This document shows positions 16,092 to 25,900 of a DNA stretch of 64,000 bases, piece by piece. Origin of the DNA: an uncultured Muribaculaceae bacterium (GTDB lineage: Bacteria; Bacteroidota; Bacteroidia; Bacteroidales; Muribaculaceae). The DNA is taken from contig CAJTSR010000015.1 in assembly GCA_910579035.1 (NCBI GenBank), positions 1-64,000 of the forward strand, read 5' to 3'. Position numbers and translations under genes: made by a program. Position 1 is the stretch's first letter. Each line of letters opens with the position of its first letter. The notes under the pieces are model-generated. The model searched no databases, was not told the DNA's origin, and saw nothing but the letters and a program-made list of their open reading frames with translations.

Positions 16092-18410
16092 ATGTCCGAT
16101 AACAACGACTATCTCGACAAACTAAACAGTGCCCAGCGCGCGGCTGTAGAATATCTCGGCGGCCCCGAGCTCGTGATAGCGGGCGCGGGGTCGGGGAAAA
16201 CGCGCGTGCTCACATACAAAATAGTGCACCTGCTGAACATGGGGCATTATCCCGGTCGCATACTCGCCCTGACCTTTACCAACAAGGCAGCGCGCGAAAT
16301 GCGCGAACGAATCGAAGCCCTTGTCGGACAGGCGGTAGCATCGAGGCTGTGGATGGGGACGTTCCACTCCATATTCTCACGCTTCCTGCGAATGCACGCC
16401 GACCGCATCGGCTTTTCCCCAAATTTCACCATATATGACAGCGCCGATTCAAAATCACTCGTCAAGACCATCATCAAGGAGCTTAAACTCGACGACAAGA
16501 TATACCGTCCGGGCATAGTGCTCAACGCCATATCCCAGGCTAAAAACAATCTGTACTCTCCCGAAGACTATGCTGCAGACACGGAACTCACAAACTCAGA
16601 CAAAAGCTCAGGCCGAGGGCGCACCCACGAAATCTACCGCCTGTACCGCGACCGTTGCCGCATAGCCGGAGCGATGGACTTCGACGACCTGCTGTTCTAC
16701 ACCAACGTGCTCTTTCGCGACAATCCCGACGTACTGGCCCATTTCAGGCAGTATTTCAGCTATGTGCTTGTCGACGAGTATCAGGACACCAACTTCGCCC
16801 AGCACCTTATAGTAAGACAGCTCTGCGAAACCACCCAGAACCTCTGCGTGGTCGGCGACGACGCCCAAAGCATATACTCATTCCGAGGAGCCAACATACG
16901 CAATATCCTCGATTTCAAAAAGGTATTCCCCTCCCTACGGACATTCAAGCTTGAGGAAAATTACCGTTCCACACGCAATATCATAGGTGCGGCAAACACT
17001 CTTATTGCCGCCAACCGCGAGCAGATACCCAAAGAGGTATTCTCCAACAATGCCGACGGCGAACGCATAGAGGTAGTGCAGGCATACAATGAATACGAAG
17101 AAGCCTACATCGTGGCCAACCGAATAGCGCAGGTACGTATGCGCTACCGATGCCCACTCAGCGAAATCGCCGTGCTATACCGCACCAACGCGCAGAGCCG
17201 CGTGCTCGAAGAAGCCCTCCGCGGCCGCAATCTGGCATACCGCGTGTTCGGCGGACTCGCCTTCTATCAGCGCAAGGAGGTCAAAGACGCCGTAAGCTAC
17301 TTCCGACTCGCCGTCAACCCCGATGACGACGAGGCTTTCCGCCGCGTGATAAACACACCAAAGCGCGGAATAGGCGACACAACGCTCGGCAAAATCGGAG
17401 CAGCGGCCATGAGTTCCGGCACAAGCCTATACAGAGTTATATGCAGCCCCGACGAATACGGCCTTGACGTGAACAAAGGCACTCTCGCTAAAATAAGCGG
17501 CTTTGCCAACATTATACGGGGCTTTGTAGAGTCGGTCGAAAAAGGGGCACCGGCAGCAGTAGTGGCCCGTTCGGTTTATGAGGCGACAGGCATTCTCAAA
17601 GAATACACAAGCGACAACACTCCCGAAAACATATCGAAGCACGACAACCTCCTCGAACTTCTCAAGGCTGTCGATGATTTTACAGACAGCTCCCGCGAGA
17701 GCGGCGACGACCGTGGCGGAATGTCCGATTTCCTCGCAGAGGTATCGCTGCTAACCGACCAGGACACCCCCGGCGAAGACGCCGACTGCATGACCTTGAC
17801 GACCATTCACTCCGCCAAGGGTCTGGAATTCGACTGTGTGTTTGTTGTCGGCGTGGAAGAGAACCTGCTGCCGTCGCAGATGTGCCGCTCCAACGCCGAC
17901 ATCGAAGAAGAACGCCGCCTTATGTACGTGGCCATAACCCGCGCGCGCAAATTCTGCATGATAAGCTATGCGCGGCAACGCACCGTCAACGGCCAGTCGG
18001 GAAGCGTCATACCATCACGATTCATAAGCGATATCGACAGGCGCTTCCTGCGCATGATGACAGGAACATCGCCCGACACTCCCCGACAGCGCTCTGTCCG
18101 GCCATGGGACGAGCCTGGACAGCGCCCTGCCGAGCGCAAGCCTAAGGCCGTAGAGTCCCGCACTGCTCAGGCTACTCCGGCCACACCGCCGCCGTCGCAG
18201 CCCCGGACAAACGCGCCCGACGAGTTCGGGCGACACAATGCCTCCGACCTCAAAGAGGGTATGCGCATACAGCACCCGCGTTTTTCAACCGGCACTGTCG
18301 TAAGGATAGACACCGAAAGCTCCGACCACAGGGTGGTGGTAGATTTCGACAACGACGGACAGCGCCGCACCCTCCTTCTTAAGTTTGCGAAATTCCAAAT
18401 ACTTACATAG
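16092..18410 (+). CDS. pcrA: UvrD/PcrA-type superfamily 1A DNA helicase
   Basis: 772 residues. Ordered SF1A motifs: Q motif LNSAQRAAVEYL, Walker A AGAGSGKTRVL, Ia ALTFTNKAAREM, II VDEYQDTN, III GDDAQSIYSFRGA, IV EENYRSTRNI, V TIHSAKGLEFDCVFVVG, VI EERRLMYVAITRAR. A Pro/Ala-rich disordered linker (about 660-720) leads to a small C-terminal SH3/Tudor-like domain (GMRIQHPRFSTGTVVRI) that in PcrA contacts RNA polymerase or DNA. Role: 3' to 5' unwinding in nucleotide excision repair, mismatch repair and replication-transcription conflict. Whether to call it UvrD or PcrA cannot be settled by eye. Confidence 0.93.
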   Translation: MSDNNDYLDKLNSAQRAAVEYLGGPELVIAGAGSGKTRVLTYKIVHLLNMGHYPGRILALTFTNKAAREMRERIEALVGQAVASRLWMGTFHSIFSRFLRMHADRIGFSPNFTIYDSADSKSLVKTIIKELKLDDKIYRPGIVLNAISQAKNNLYSPEDYAADTELTNSDKSSGRGRTHEIYRLYRDRCRIAGAMDFDDLLFYTNVLFRDNPDVLAHFRQYFSYVLVDEYQDTNFAQHLIVRQLCETTQNLCVVGDDAQSIYSFRGANIRNILDFKKVFPSLRTFKLEENYRSTRNIIGAANTLIAANREQIPKEVFSNNADGERIEVVQAYNEYEEAYIVANRIAQVRMRYRCPLSEIAVLYRTNAQSRVLEEALRGRNLAYRVFGGLAFYQRKEVKDAVSYFRLAVNPDDDEAFRRVINTPKRGIGDTTLGKIGAAAMSSGTSLYRVICSPDEYGLDVNKGTLAKISGFANIIRGFVESVEKGAPAAVVARSVYEATGILKEYTSDNTPENISKHDNLLELLKAVDDFTDSSRESGDDRGGMSDFLAEVSLLTDQDTPGEDADCMTLTTIHSAKGLEFDCVFVVGVEENLLPSQMCRSNADIEEERRLMYVAITRARKFCMISYARQRTVNGQSGSVIPSRFISDIDRRFLRMMTGTSPDTPRQRSVRPWDEPGQRPAERKPKAVESRTAQATPATPPPSQPRTNAPDEFGRHNASDLKEGMRIQHPRFSTGTVVRIDTESSDHRVVVDFDNDGQRRTLLLKFAKFQILT

Positions 18411-18425
18411 ACATAATCTTATAAT

Positions 18426-19559
18426 ATGACCGCCAAAGAGCTTAGCACTCCATACTTCATAGTCTACGAAGAACGACTTCGGGCCAACCTCGAACTGATA
18501 AGCGAGGTAAGCCGCCGTAGTGGAGCCGATATAATAATGGCATTCAAGGCAAACGCCCTTTGGCGCACATTCGACATCGTGAGGCAATATTGCCGCAACT
18601 GCACGGCCAGCTCTGTCAACGAGCTGCGCCTCGGCGCGGAATGCCTCGGAGGCGAAATCCACTCATACACTCCGGCATACACACCCGAAAACATCGACAC
18701 ATTTTTGGCGCTCAGCTCGCACATAACGTTCAACTCGCTAAGCCAGTACGAACGTTTCCGTCCCAAAGTGGCAGCGTCCGGGGCAAGTGCCGGGCTGCGG
18801 GTCAACCCCAAATGCTCCGTTATCGAAACCGAGATATACAACCCGGCGCTTCCCGGCTCGCGTTTCGGAGTGTCTGCCGAGGCGCTCGCCGACGGCCTGC
18901 CCGAAGGTATCGAGGGGCTGCATTTCCACGCCCTGTGCGAATCGTCGAGCTACGACCTCGAAAAGGTACTCGCGGCATTCGAAGCCGGCTTCGGCCACCT
19001 CATACCCTCTCTTAAATGGGTAAATATGGGCGGCGGCCACCTTATGACACGGCAGGGATATGACACCGAGCACCTTATAAAGATAATCAGCGAGTTCAGA
19101 AGCCGCCACCCGCACCTCAAAGTGATTCTCGAACCCGGGAGCGCTTTCACATGGCGCACCGGCGACCTTGCCGCGTCCGTAGTCGACATCGTGGAAAACG
19201 ACGGAATATCGACTGCGATACTCGATGTTTCATTCGCGTGCCATATGCCCGATACACTCGAGATGCCATACCGCCCCGACGTGCTCGAATCAGTCGACAA
19301 AGAGCAATCCAACGGGCGTCTGTACCGTCTTGGCGGCAACTCCTGCCTGAGCGGCGACTTTATGGGCGACTACTACTTCCCCGAAGATCTCAAGATTGGC
19401 GACCGCATAACGCTGCGCGACATGAACCACTACACCACCGTGAAGACCAATATGTTCAACGGCGTGCAGCACCCCGACATGGTGCTGTCGCGCATCGGAG
19501 GCGAGGTGGAAATTCTGAGGCACTTCGATTATTCCGACTATAAAAACCGCATGAGCTGA
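18426..19559 (+). CDS. nspC: carboxynorspermidine/carboxyspermidine decarboxylase
   Basis: 377 residues of the alanine-racemase-fold PLP decarboxylases. The PLP lysine is in MAFKANAL (about 41). Further marks: SSVNELRLG, LRVNPKCSVIETEIYNPALPGSRFG, GLHFHALCE, WVNMGGGHL, EPGSAFTW, and the C-terminal catalytic Cys in GNSCLSGDFMGDYYF. It performs the last step of the alternative polyamine pathway, giving spermidine or norspermidine. The partner carboxyspermidine dehydrogenase is not in the window. It overlaps the glycosyltransferase gene by 1 bp (TGATG). Confidence 0.93.
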   Translation: MTAKELSTPYFIVYEERLRANLELISEVSRRSGADIIMAFKANALWRTFDIVRQYCRNCTASSVNELRLGAECLGGEIHSYTPAYTPENIDTFLALSSHITFNSLSQYERFRPKVAASGASAGLRVNPKCSVIETEIYNPALPGSRFGVSAEALADGLPEGIEGLHFHALCESSSYDLEKVLAAFEAGFGHLIPSLKWVNMGGGHLMTRQGYDTEHLIKIISEFRSRHPHLKVILEPGSAFTWRTGDLAASVVDIVENDGISTAILDVSFACHMPDTLEMPYRPDVLESVDKEQSNGRLYRLGGNSCLSGDFMGDYYFPEDLKIGDRITLRDMNHYTTVKTNMFNGVQHPDMVLSRIGGEVEILRHFDYSDYKNRMS

Positions 19560-20566
19560 TGGATAAGCCAAAATACTCGGTAATCGTGCCGGTATACAAC
19601 CGCGTGGCCGAATTCAAGGATCTCACCGACAGCCTGCTCGCTCAGACGGTTAACAATTTCGAACTGGTATTGGTGGAAGACGGCTCCACCGACACCTGCG
19701 GGCACATTGCCGAGGACGCCTGCGGCAAAGGTCTTGCCATAAGTTATTTCTGGAAAGAAAACGAAGGGCGCTCCATAGCGCGCAACTATGGTATGGAACG
19801 CGCCGGAGGCGAATACTTCGTGTTTTTCGATTCAGACTGCGTGATTCCGCCCGCTTATTTTGAAACACTCGACAAAGAGCTTGCAGCTAACCCCCTCGAT
19901 TGTTTCGGCGGCCCGGACGCAGCCCACGAATCGTTTACCGACACGCAAAAAGCGATAAACTACTCCATGACGTCCTTTCTTACCACCGGCGGCATACGAG
20001 GCGGCAAGATAAGCATGGAGAAGTTCACACCGCGCACATTCAATATGGGATTCAGCCGCGAGGTCTATGAGCAAGTAGGCGGCTTCCGCGAGATGTTCTC
20101 GGAAGACATCGATATGAGCACCCGCATACGTCAGGCCGGATTCAGCATAGGTCTTGTGCGCCCGGCCTTTGTATGGCACAAACGCCGCGTCGATTTCCGT
20201 AAGTTTTTCCGCCAGGTATATGTGTTCGGCATGTCGCGCATCACCCTCAAGTTGCTCTACCCCGGCTCGCTGAAAGCGGTACACCTGCTTCCCGCAGCAT
20301 TTGTGCTCGGCTGCATGGCGCTTATCGTGCTCGGCATATGCGTGTCGCCCTGGTTCCTGCTTCCAATCGGTGTTTATTTCGCCGCCATAGCCGTAGGTGC
20401 CTGCATCGAAAACCACTCTGTCAAAATAGGGCTTCTTGCCGTCCCTGCTGCAGCCATACAGCTCGGAGGCTACGGACTCGGCTTCATAAAAGCGTACACA
20501 CTGAAGATATTGCTTCGGCGCGGACGCAACATCGAGGAAGAATTAACAATTCGCAAAGGGAAATAG
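19559..20566 (+). CDS. family 2 glycosyltransferase, membrane-anchored
   Basis: 335 residues. A GT-A domain (1 to about 220): YSVIVPVYNR, VEDGSTDTC (first Asp motif), ENEGRSIARNYGMERAGGEY, FFDSDC (DXD-type), FNMGFSREVYEQVGGFREMFSEDIDMSTRI. The C-terminal third has two to three hydrophobic helices (about 240-320), placing it at the inner membrane. It likely adds a sugar to a lipid-linked glycan; donor and acceptor are unknown. It starts inside the nspC stop codon and is followed by radC after 4 bp. Confidence 0.88.
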   Translation: MDKPKYSVIVPVYNRVAEFKDLTDSLLAQTVNNFELVLVEDGSTDTCGHIAEDACGKGLAISYFWKENEGRSIARNYGMERAGGEYFVFFDSDCVIPPAYFETLDKELAANPLDCFGGPDAAHESFTDTQKAINYSMTSFLTTGGIRGGKISMEKFTPRTFNMGFSREVYEQVGGFREMFSEDIDMSTRIRQAGFSIGLVRPAFVWHKRRVDFRKFFRQVYVFGMSRITLKLLYPGSLKAVHLLPAAFVLGCMALIVLGICVSPWFLLPIGVYFAAIAVGACIENHSVKIGLLAVPAAAIQLGGYGLGFIKAYTLKILLRRGRNIEEELTIRKGK

Positions 20567-20570
20567 CACT

Positions 20571-21311
20571 ATGGATTCTGCCGACAATGACAAGCGCTTC
20601 GGAAGCCGCCGCCTCATATCCGAAATGGACGAGGGCGAGCGCCCGCGCGAAAAAGCGCTGCGCCGAGGCATCAAAAGCCTTGGCGACGCCGAACTGATGG
20701 CGCTGATTTTCAGCACAGGCATCAAAGGCGTGAGCGTTGTCACCTTGTGCGAGCAGATTCTGAGCCAGTACAAAGGACACCTTTCAAAAATAGCCTCGAT
20801 GGACGCTGCCGAGTTTATGGCACGCCATAAAGGCATCGGCCCGGCAAAAGCACTCACACTGATGGCAGCCCTCGAGCTTGGCGCACGGGCTTCGGCCGAC
20901 GCCGTGAAAATATCCGAAGCGGCAATGTCAAGTTCCTCTGCCGCATACGAATACATGCGTCCTCTCCTTGCCGACCTCGACCACGAAGAATTTTGGGTAT
21001 TGCTTCTGAAACGCAATCTGAAACCACTCCGTGAATTTCGCGTAGGCCAGGGCGGACTCACACAGACCGTGGTCGACGTACGCCTGATAATCCGAGAGGC
21101 ATTGCTCGCCAAATCGTCAGCCATGCTGTTGTTCCACAATCACCCTTCAGGCAACCTCAGGCCGAGCCAACCCGACATTGCCCTTACAAAGAGGATATGC
21201 GACGCTGCCGCTTACTTCGACATCAAGGTTCTCGACCATATCGTGGCCGGCCCCGGCTCCTATTTCTCCTTCAACGACGAGGGCCTGATGCCCAACACAT
21301 CGCTGAAGTGA
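20571..21311 (+). CDS. radC: RadC family JAB-domain protein
   Basis: 246 residues: an N-terminal helix-hairpin-helix-like region (GDAELMALIFSTG, RHKGIGPAKALTLMAALELG) and a C-terminal JAB/JAMM metalloprotease-like domain with LLFHNHPSGNLRPSQPDIALTKR, holding the HXH...SXXD metal ligands. Historically named for DNA repair, but its biochemical role is unproven. Convergent with the hydrolase gene 22 bp away. Confidence 0.92.
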   Translation: MDSADNDKRFGSRRLISEMDEGERPREKALRRGIKSLGDAELMALIFSTGIKGVSVVTLCEQILSQYKGHLSKIASMDAAEFMARHKGIGPAKALTLMAALELGARASADAVKISEAAMSSSSAAYEYMRPLLADLDHEEFWVLLLKRNLKPLREFRVGQGGLTQTVVDVRLIIREALLAKSSAMLLFHNHPSGNLRPSQPDIALTKRICDAAAYFDIKVLDHIVAGPGSYFSFNDEGLMPNTSLK

Positions 21312-21333
21312 CCGACTCGAAAAACCGATGGCG

Positions 21334-22710
21334 TCACCTTGCTTTATCGAGTATGAATGCAGTGATGTCGGCAAGCACTTCGGGGGATATTGTTTCCTCG
21401 ATGTCGCCGTATTCGCTTATGGCACCCGTCTTGCAGTGCTGAAAAAGATGGTTTAATTCCGGATATGATTTTACCACTGCTTTGGGCTGTGCTTCCCTAA
21501 TTGCCGCAAGGTTGGTTCGGGCGTCAACCTGAGTGTCTTTCTCGCCGTTAATCGCCAGCACAGGGCATTTTGCCTTTGCCGCATACTTGCGGGCATCGAC
21601 AGTGAGAGAATACGACAGCCAAGGCGTGAACAACTGCTTCATATTGGCATCAAGCATCTCCAATATCTGAGCCGGCACGTCCAGGCCCTTCAAAACGGCA
21701 ATATCAGAGGCCTTGAACGGCTCATTGTTCCCGGCAAGATAGCGGGATGCCTGCTCAGAGAACACGGCATCGATAAGAACCACAGCCTTGTCTACCACTT
21801 CCGGAGCGAAACCGGATTTTTCAAACGAGGCTCGGTTCTGCGCCAGCATAACATCTTTCAAAGGCAATATTGCTCCGGCAAGGCTTACCACAAACCGGGG
21901 CTTGCGCTCGGCTGCGAGCATAAGGGCAATCGTGCCGCCCTCGGAATGGCCTATAATCCCGACCTTGCCGATACCATCGATTCCCGATAAAAACTTTATT
22001 GCCGCAGCGGCGTCTGATGCAAAATCAGCCGTAGTAGCCTCAGAGGCATCTCCGCCCGATTTTGCAAAGCCTCTGTCGTCATATCTCAGAGAAGCTATGC
22101 CGTTACGGGCAAGATAGTCGGCAATGACAAGAAACGGCTTGTGACCGAACAGCTCCTCATCTCTGTTCTGAAGCCCGCTCCCGCTCACAAACACCACCGC
22201 CGGCACACGGCTCTTACGCGTCGCACCCTCGGGCAGCACTATCGTTCCGGCAAGCGTTATGCCGGCCTCGCTGTTTTCAAAAGTGGTGTCTATCGAAGTA
22301 TATGGGTAAGGAGGCTTCGGCGTCTGCGGCCTGCGCGCAATCTTCAACGCCCTCTTGCGCATCTTAAGCGGAAATTTGTAGCCACTCTGGCTGAGCTCGC
22401 CCTCAAGACCGCCGTCGGTGAACCTGCCGCGAAAATCCGCGCCTATCGACGCGCAAGAAAGCGCCACCGAATCTTCCGATATGAAGTCAACCGTCATACC
22501 TATGCCTTTAGCTCCCTGATTGGGCGAATCGAGCGTGCACTCGGCCACACCGTCGGCATTCTGCGATATATTGAACTGCAAGGTAAGCCGCGAAGGCCCG
22601 ACCGCAATCTTCCCTCGGTAAGAACCCTCGGGAAACAACTCCGCCGACAAAGATGACGACCACACAAACAACGCCAAAAAAGCAACAATAAATCTATCTT
22701 TCCAAGCCAT
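21334..22710 (-). CDS. secreted alpha/beta hydrolase
   Basis: 458 residues with a signal peptide (MAWKDRFIVAFLALFVWSSS). Residues about 25-130 form a beta-rich N-terminal domain with GVAEC and AKGIGMTVDFISED stretches, as in other Bacteroidota secreted hydrolases. The rest is an alpha/beta hydrolase: VFVSGSGLQNRDEE, RYDDRGFAKSGGD, nucleophile elbow IGHSEGGTIA (Ser), an Asp after LAINGEKDTQVDARTN, and a late His in YPELNHLFQH. It is probably an esterase or acyl peptidase of the periplasm; substrate unknown. It is transcribed away from the ATPase-helicase gene. Confidence 0.82.
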   Translation of the reverse strand: MAWKDRFIVAFLALFVWSSSLSAELFPEGSYRGKIAVGPSRLTLQFNISQNADGVAECTLDSPNQGAKGIGMTVDFISEDSVALSCASIGADFRGRFTDGGLEGELSQSGYKFPLKMRKRALKIARRPQTPKPPYPYTSIDTTFENSEAGITLAGTIVLPEGATRKSRVPAVVFVSGSGLQNRDEELFGHKPFLVIADYLARNGIASLRYDDRGFAKSGGDASEATTADFASDAAAAIKFLSGIDGIGKVGIIGHSEGGTIALMLAAERKPRFVVSLAGAILPLKDVMLAQNRASFEKSGFAPEVVDKAVVLIDAVFSEQASRYLAGNNEPFKASDIAVLKGLDVPAQILEMLDANMKQLFTPWLSYSLTVDARKYAAKAKCPVLAINGEKDTQVDARTNLAAIREAQPKAVVKSYPELNHLFQHCKTGAISEYGDIEETISPEVLADITAFILDKAR

Positions 22711-22868
22711 AACGCTTTAAATATTTTTCTCTCAGGCACAAATATAGTAATAAGTCGAGCGCAAACCAAATTATGCCGAGAATATCTAAGGCGGCCGGCC
22801 AAAGATAGCGATAACGGCTGGTTAATTTATTTTAACAGTTTTTACAAAAAAAAGCGAATTTTTTCGTA

Positions 22869-22876
22869 TTTTTGCC
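22869..22876 (+). promoter_or_regulatory. -7 element candidate for the ATPase-helicase gene
   Basis: TATTTTTG matches TAnnTTTG about 73 bp before the start codon in AT-rich DNA; the -33 element is not clear (only TTTA at 22841-22844, at wider spacing). Confidence 0.45.
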
Positions 22877-22949
22877 ACGAAGTTAATATATGACACATTC
22901 TGCATTATAGCACTCCACCAACCTAATCTAACTTTAATATTTATTTCCC

Positions 22950-25900
22950 ATGATTACCAATGTTAACGCACAAGAACAGCAATGGTTTAACCTTCTTCAC
23001 GAATCCCAGCTTGAGGATTTGAAGGTTTTTATGAAACCTAAATATTTCAATGTCTTCAACGGAGTCATTGACAAGTATTCGGATTCTGCGCACTTTATAT
23101 ATGAAATGTTGCAGAATGCTGATGATGCCGGCGCGACAGAAGTTGAGATGGAACTCTGGCCGGACAAATTCATTTTCACCCATAACGGACGTATTCGCTT
23201 TACGGTTTCCGACCCAAAAAAAGAAGTTGAGGACAGAGAAGCCGGACGGCTCGGACATATCAATTCAATTTGCTCCATAGGATTTTCCTCCAAAAACTAT
23301 GAAACCGAAATCAAGCAGAACAAGATCGGCAAGTTCGGGGTTGGTTTTAAAGCCGTTTTTCAATATACGTCTACTCCGGAAATCTACGACAATCCTTTCT
23401 GCTTCAGGATTGACAACTATATTGTACCAACCACTATCGAAAGCACGGACTACAGAAAGCACGGAAAAACAGTGTTCGTGCTTCCCTTCAACCACAAAAG
23501 CATCACACCACAAAAGGCATTTGAGGAGATAGCCCTAAAATTAAAAAACCTTGACTATCCGCAACTCTTTCTACACCATATCAGAACAATAACATGGAGG
23601 ACGCCCAATGAATCAGACAGGATTGAGAAAGCTCTTGAATATGAAGGAAAGGGAAACAACTTAACATACTCCCTTTATAACTTGGAAAAAAGAGCCGGGG
23701 ACAGACAGCGCATCTTACTATTGAAAAGAACAATAGATATTGCCCAACATGGTCGTCATGATATTGCTCTCGGCTATTATATCGAGAATGGACGTATTGA
23801 CACAAAGACTTCTCGTAATATCCATTGTTTTTTTCCCACAAATGAAAACATTGGCACATGCTATGTGATCCATGCGCCATTTGCGCTGGTAGACAATCGC
23901 CAGCAGATAAAAAGGAACAATGACATCAACACGGCCCTATTCAAGGCAATCGCCGAATTAGCAGCAGACAGCCTCATAATTCTACGCGACTGGAAAGGAT
24001 CTGACAAAGCCAAACTCCTAAATGACAATATTCTCCAACTTATCAAGTACGACACAACCTCATACGATGGCTATTATTATGATAGTCACCGTATCTCAAA
24101 CTATTTCGAGGTAAGCTATAATAACGTATTTGAGAATAAACCTTTGTTCTTGTCCAGAACCGGGAAATACCTCAACAAACGACAAGGTGTGTGGGCTGCC
24201 GCTGAGATCCAGAAGCTTTTGGACGATGATCAAATCAAAGATTTGACCGGTGGCACTTCCGGCTTTGTACTGTGTTCGGTGGTAGAGCGCGATATTGATG
24301 GGTCATTTGTCAATATTAATAAAATAGATGGAGAGGGACTGTCCGGACGGATTACATCGGCCTTTATGAAAAAACAGCCTGTTGAATGGCTTGATCGATT
24401 CTATGACTATGTTCTTCGGCGGCGCTTGGTGGAGGATTACGAGATCAACAAAGGAGAGCGCTCAAACGCCCCTATGCGTTATGCTCAAATCATAAAAAAT
24501 ATGGAGGGCGATTTTGTATGTGCATACGGCAGTGACAAAAAGCCGAATGTCTTCTTTCCTATAGAAGGTATGATGGCCCTTGACACAAGTATAAATATCG
24601 AACTTTATGAGCATTCCGAGAAGTTCCGGGAATTGATCAAGGCACTCAACGTCAAAATACCGAACCAACTTGATTCTATCCGCATTCAGATTAATCGTCA
24701 AAACGAAAAACGGAAAAACGGAGAACCATTGCTTATCTCGGACATTAAGGACCTTAATGACCTATTGACCAAGACCATCAGGTTTTACAATAGCTGTTCC
24801 CTGAATGAGCGTGATGATCTCATCGATTTGATGGCAGACGCTTCTATCTTTTTATGCGACCACAATAACGATGATAAACGCATACGTGCGTGTAAGCCCG
24901 GAATAATATATAAGGACATTCCTATTCTTCGAGAATATTTTACAGCGTGCGACGACATAAAAACGGACCGTGCCTTCTTCAATACCCTGAGTTATGACAG
25001 GTGCATAGAGGAAGTCGGGTCGTCTATGTTCAACGAATTTGTTGACAGACTAATAGTAAAAGACACTCCCGACATAATCAGGGAATCACAGCCGCTTACA
25101 CCATCTGAGAGAGAAAGATGCCATAAGACAGCCGAAAGAAAGGAATTTACATCCCTTGACGGCTTATTGAGCGTGTTGGAAACTCTTGAAGCCGGTGATG
25201 GCAGCAAGGATTTAAGCTTGTATGTCTGGTCACTGTTAATTAAAGCATATCGTTGCGATTCTTCGTTATTTAAAAACAACGAATCCAAATATAAAAGCTA
25301 TGGCATTAAAACTCATCAATGGCCTTATAACTCTCTGATCATAGAGTTACAGAATCGTCGTTGGCTTTACGTCGGAAGCGAGTTGCGCTGTGTCAAGAGA
25401 GGTGCCTATAAAGAAGAGCTGCTTGAAAACGGTTATACTTTCGATGCCGATTTGCTTGCCAAGTTGGAAGTACCCAGTACTCCCAATATTCAAGAAGCAG
25501 AGAAAATCAGCAAGATGTCTGCAGCCACACGAGAGGCTTATGCACTCGGCAAGGAATTGAGAGATCTTGGCTTTACTTCAGCCGACGAAATCAAACGGAT
25601 GAAAGAAAAACTCAGCCAGTTTGAAAGACAGGCTGAAGCCGAGGCTGCGGCTGAACAGGAGAAGGAAGTAAGAGAACTCCGACGCAAGCAACAAAACGAG
25701 GCACAAAACTGGCTTCCCAAAAGAGCCAGGAGCAAGGGCGTGAAAGACTCTGACTTTGAAATGCCCGACAATCTTGCGGCAATATCCGGGCACAATGCCC
25801 AGCCTGTTGGCAAGAATAAAAATCTGGATGAAATATTAAGCGGATTTGAAGAAAAGGCAAACATACAGAGGAGAGAGCTGGAAGAGATAGATCGCCTGCG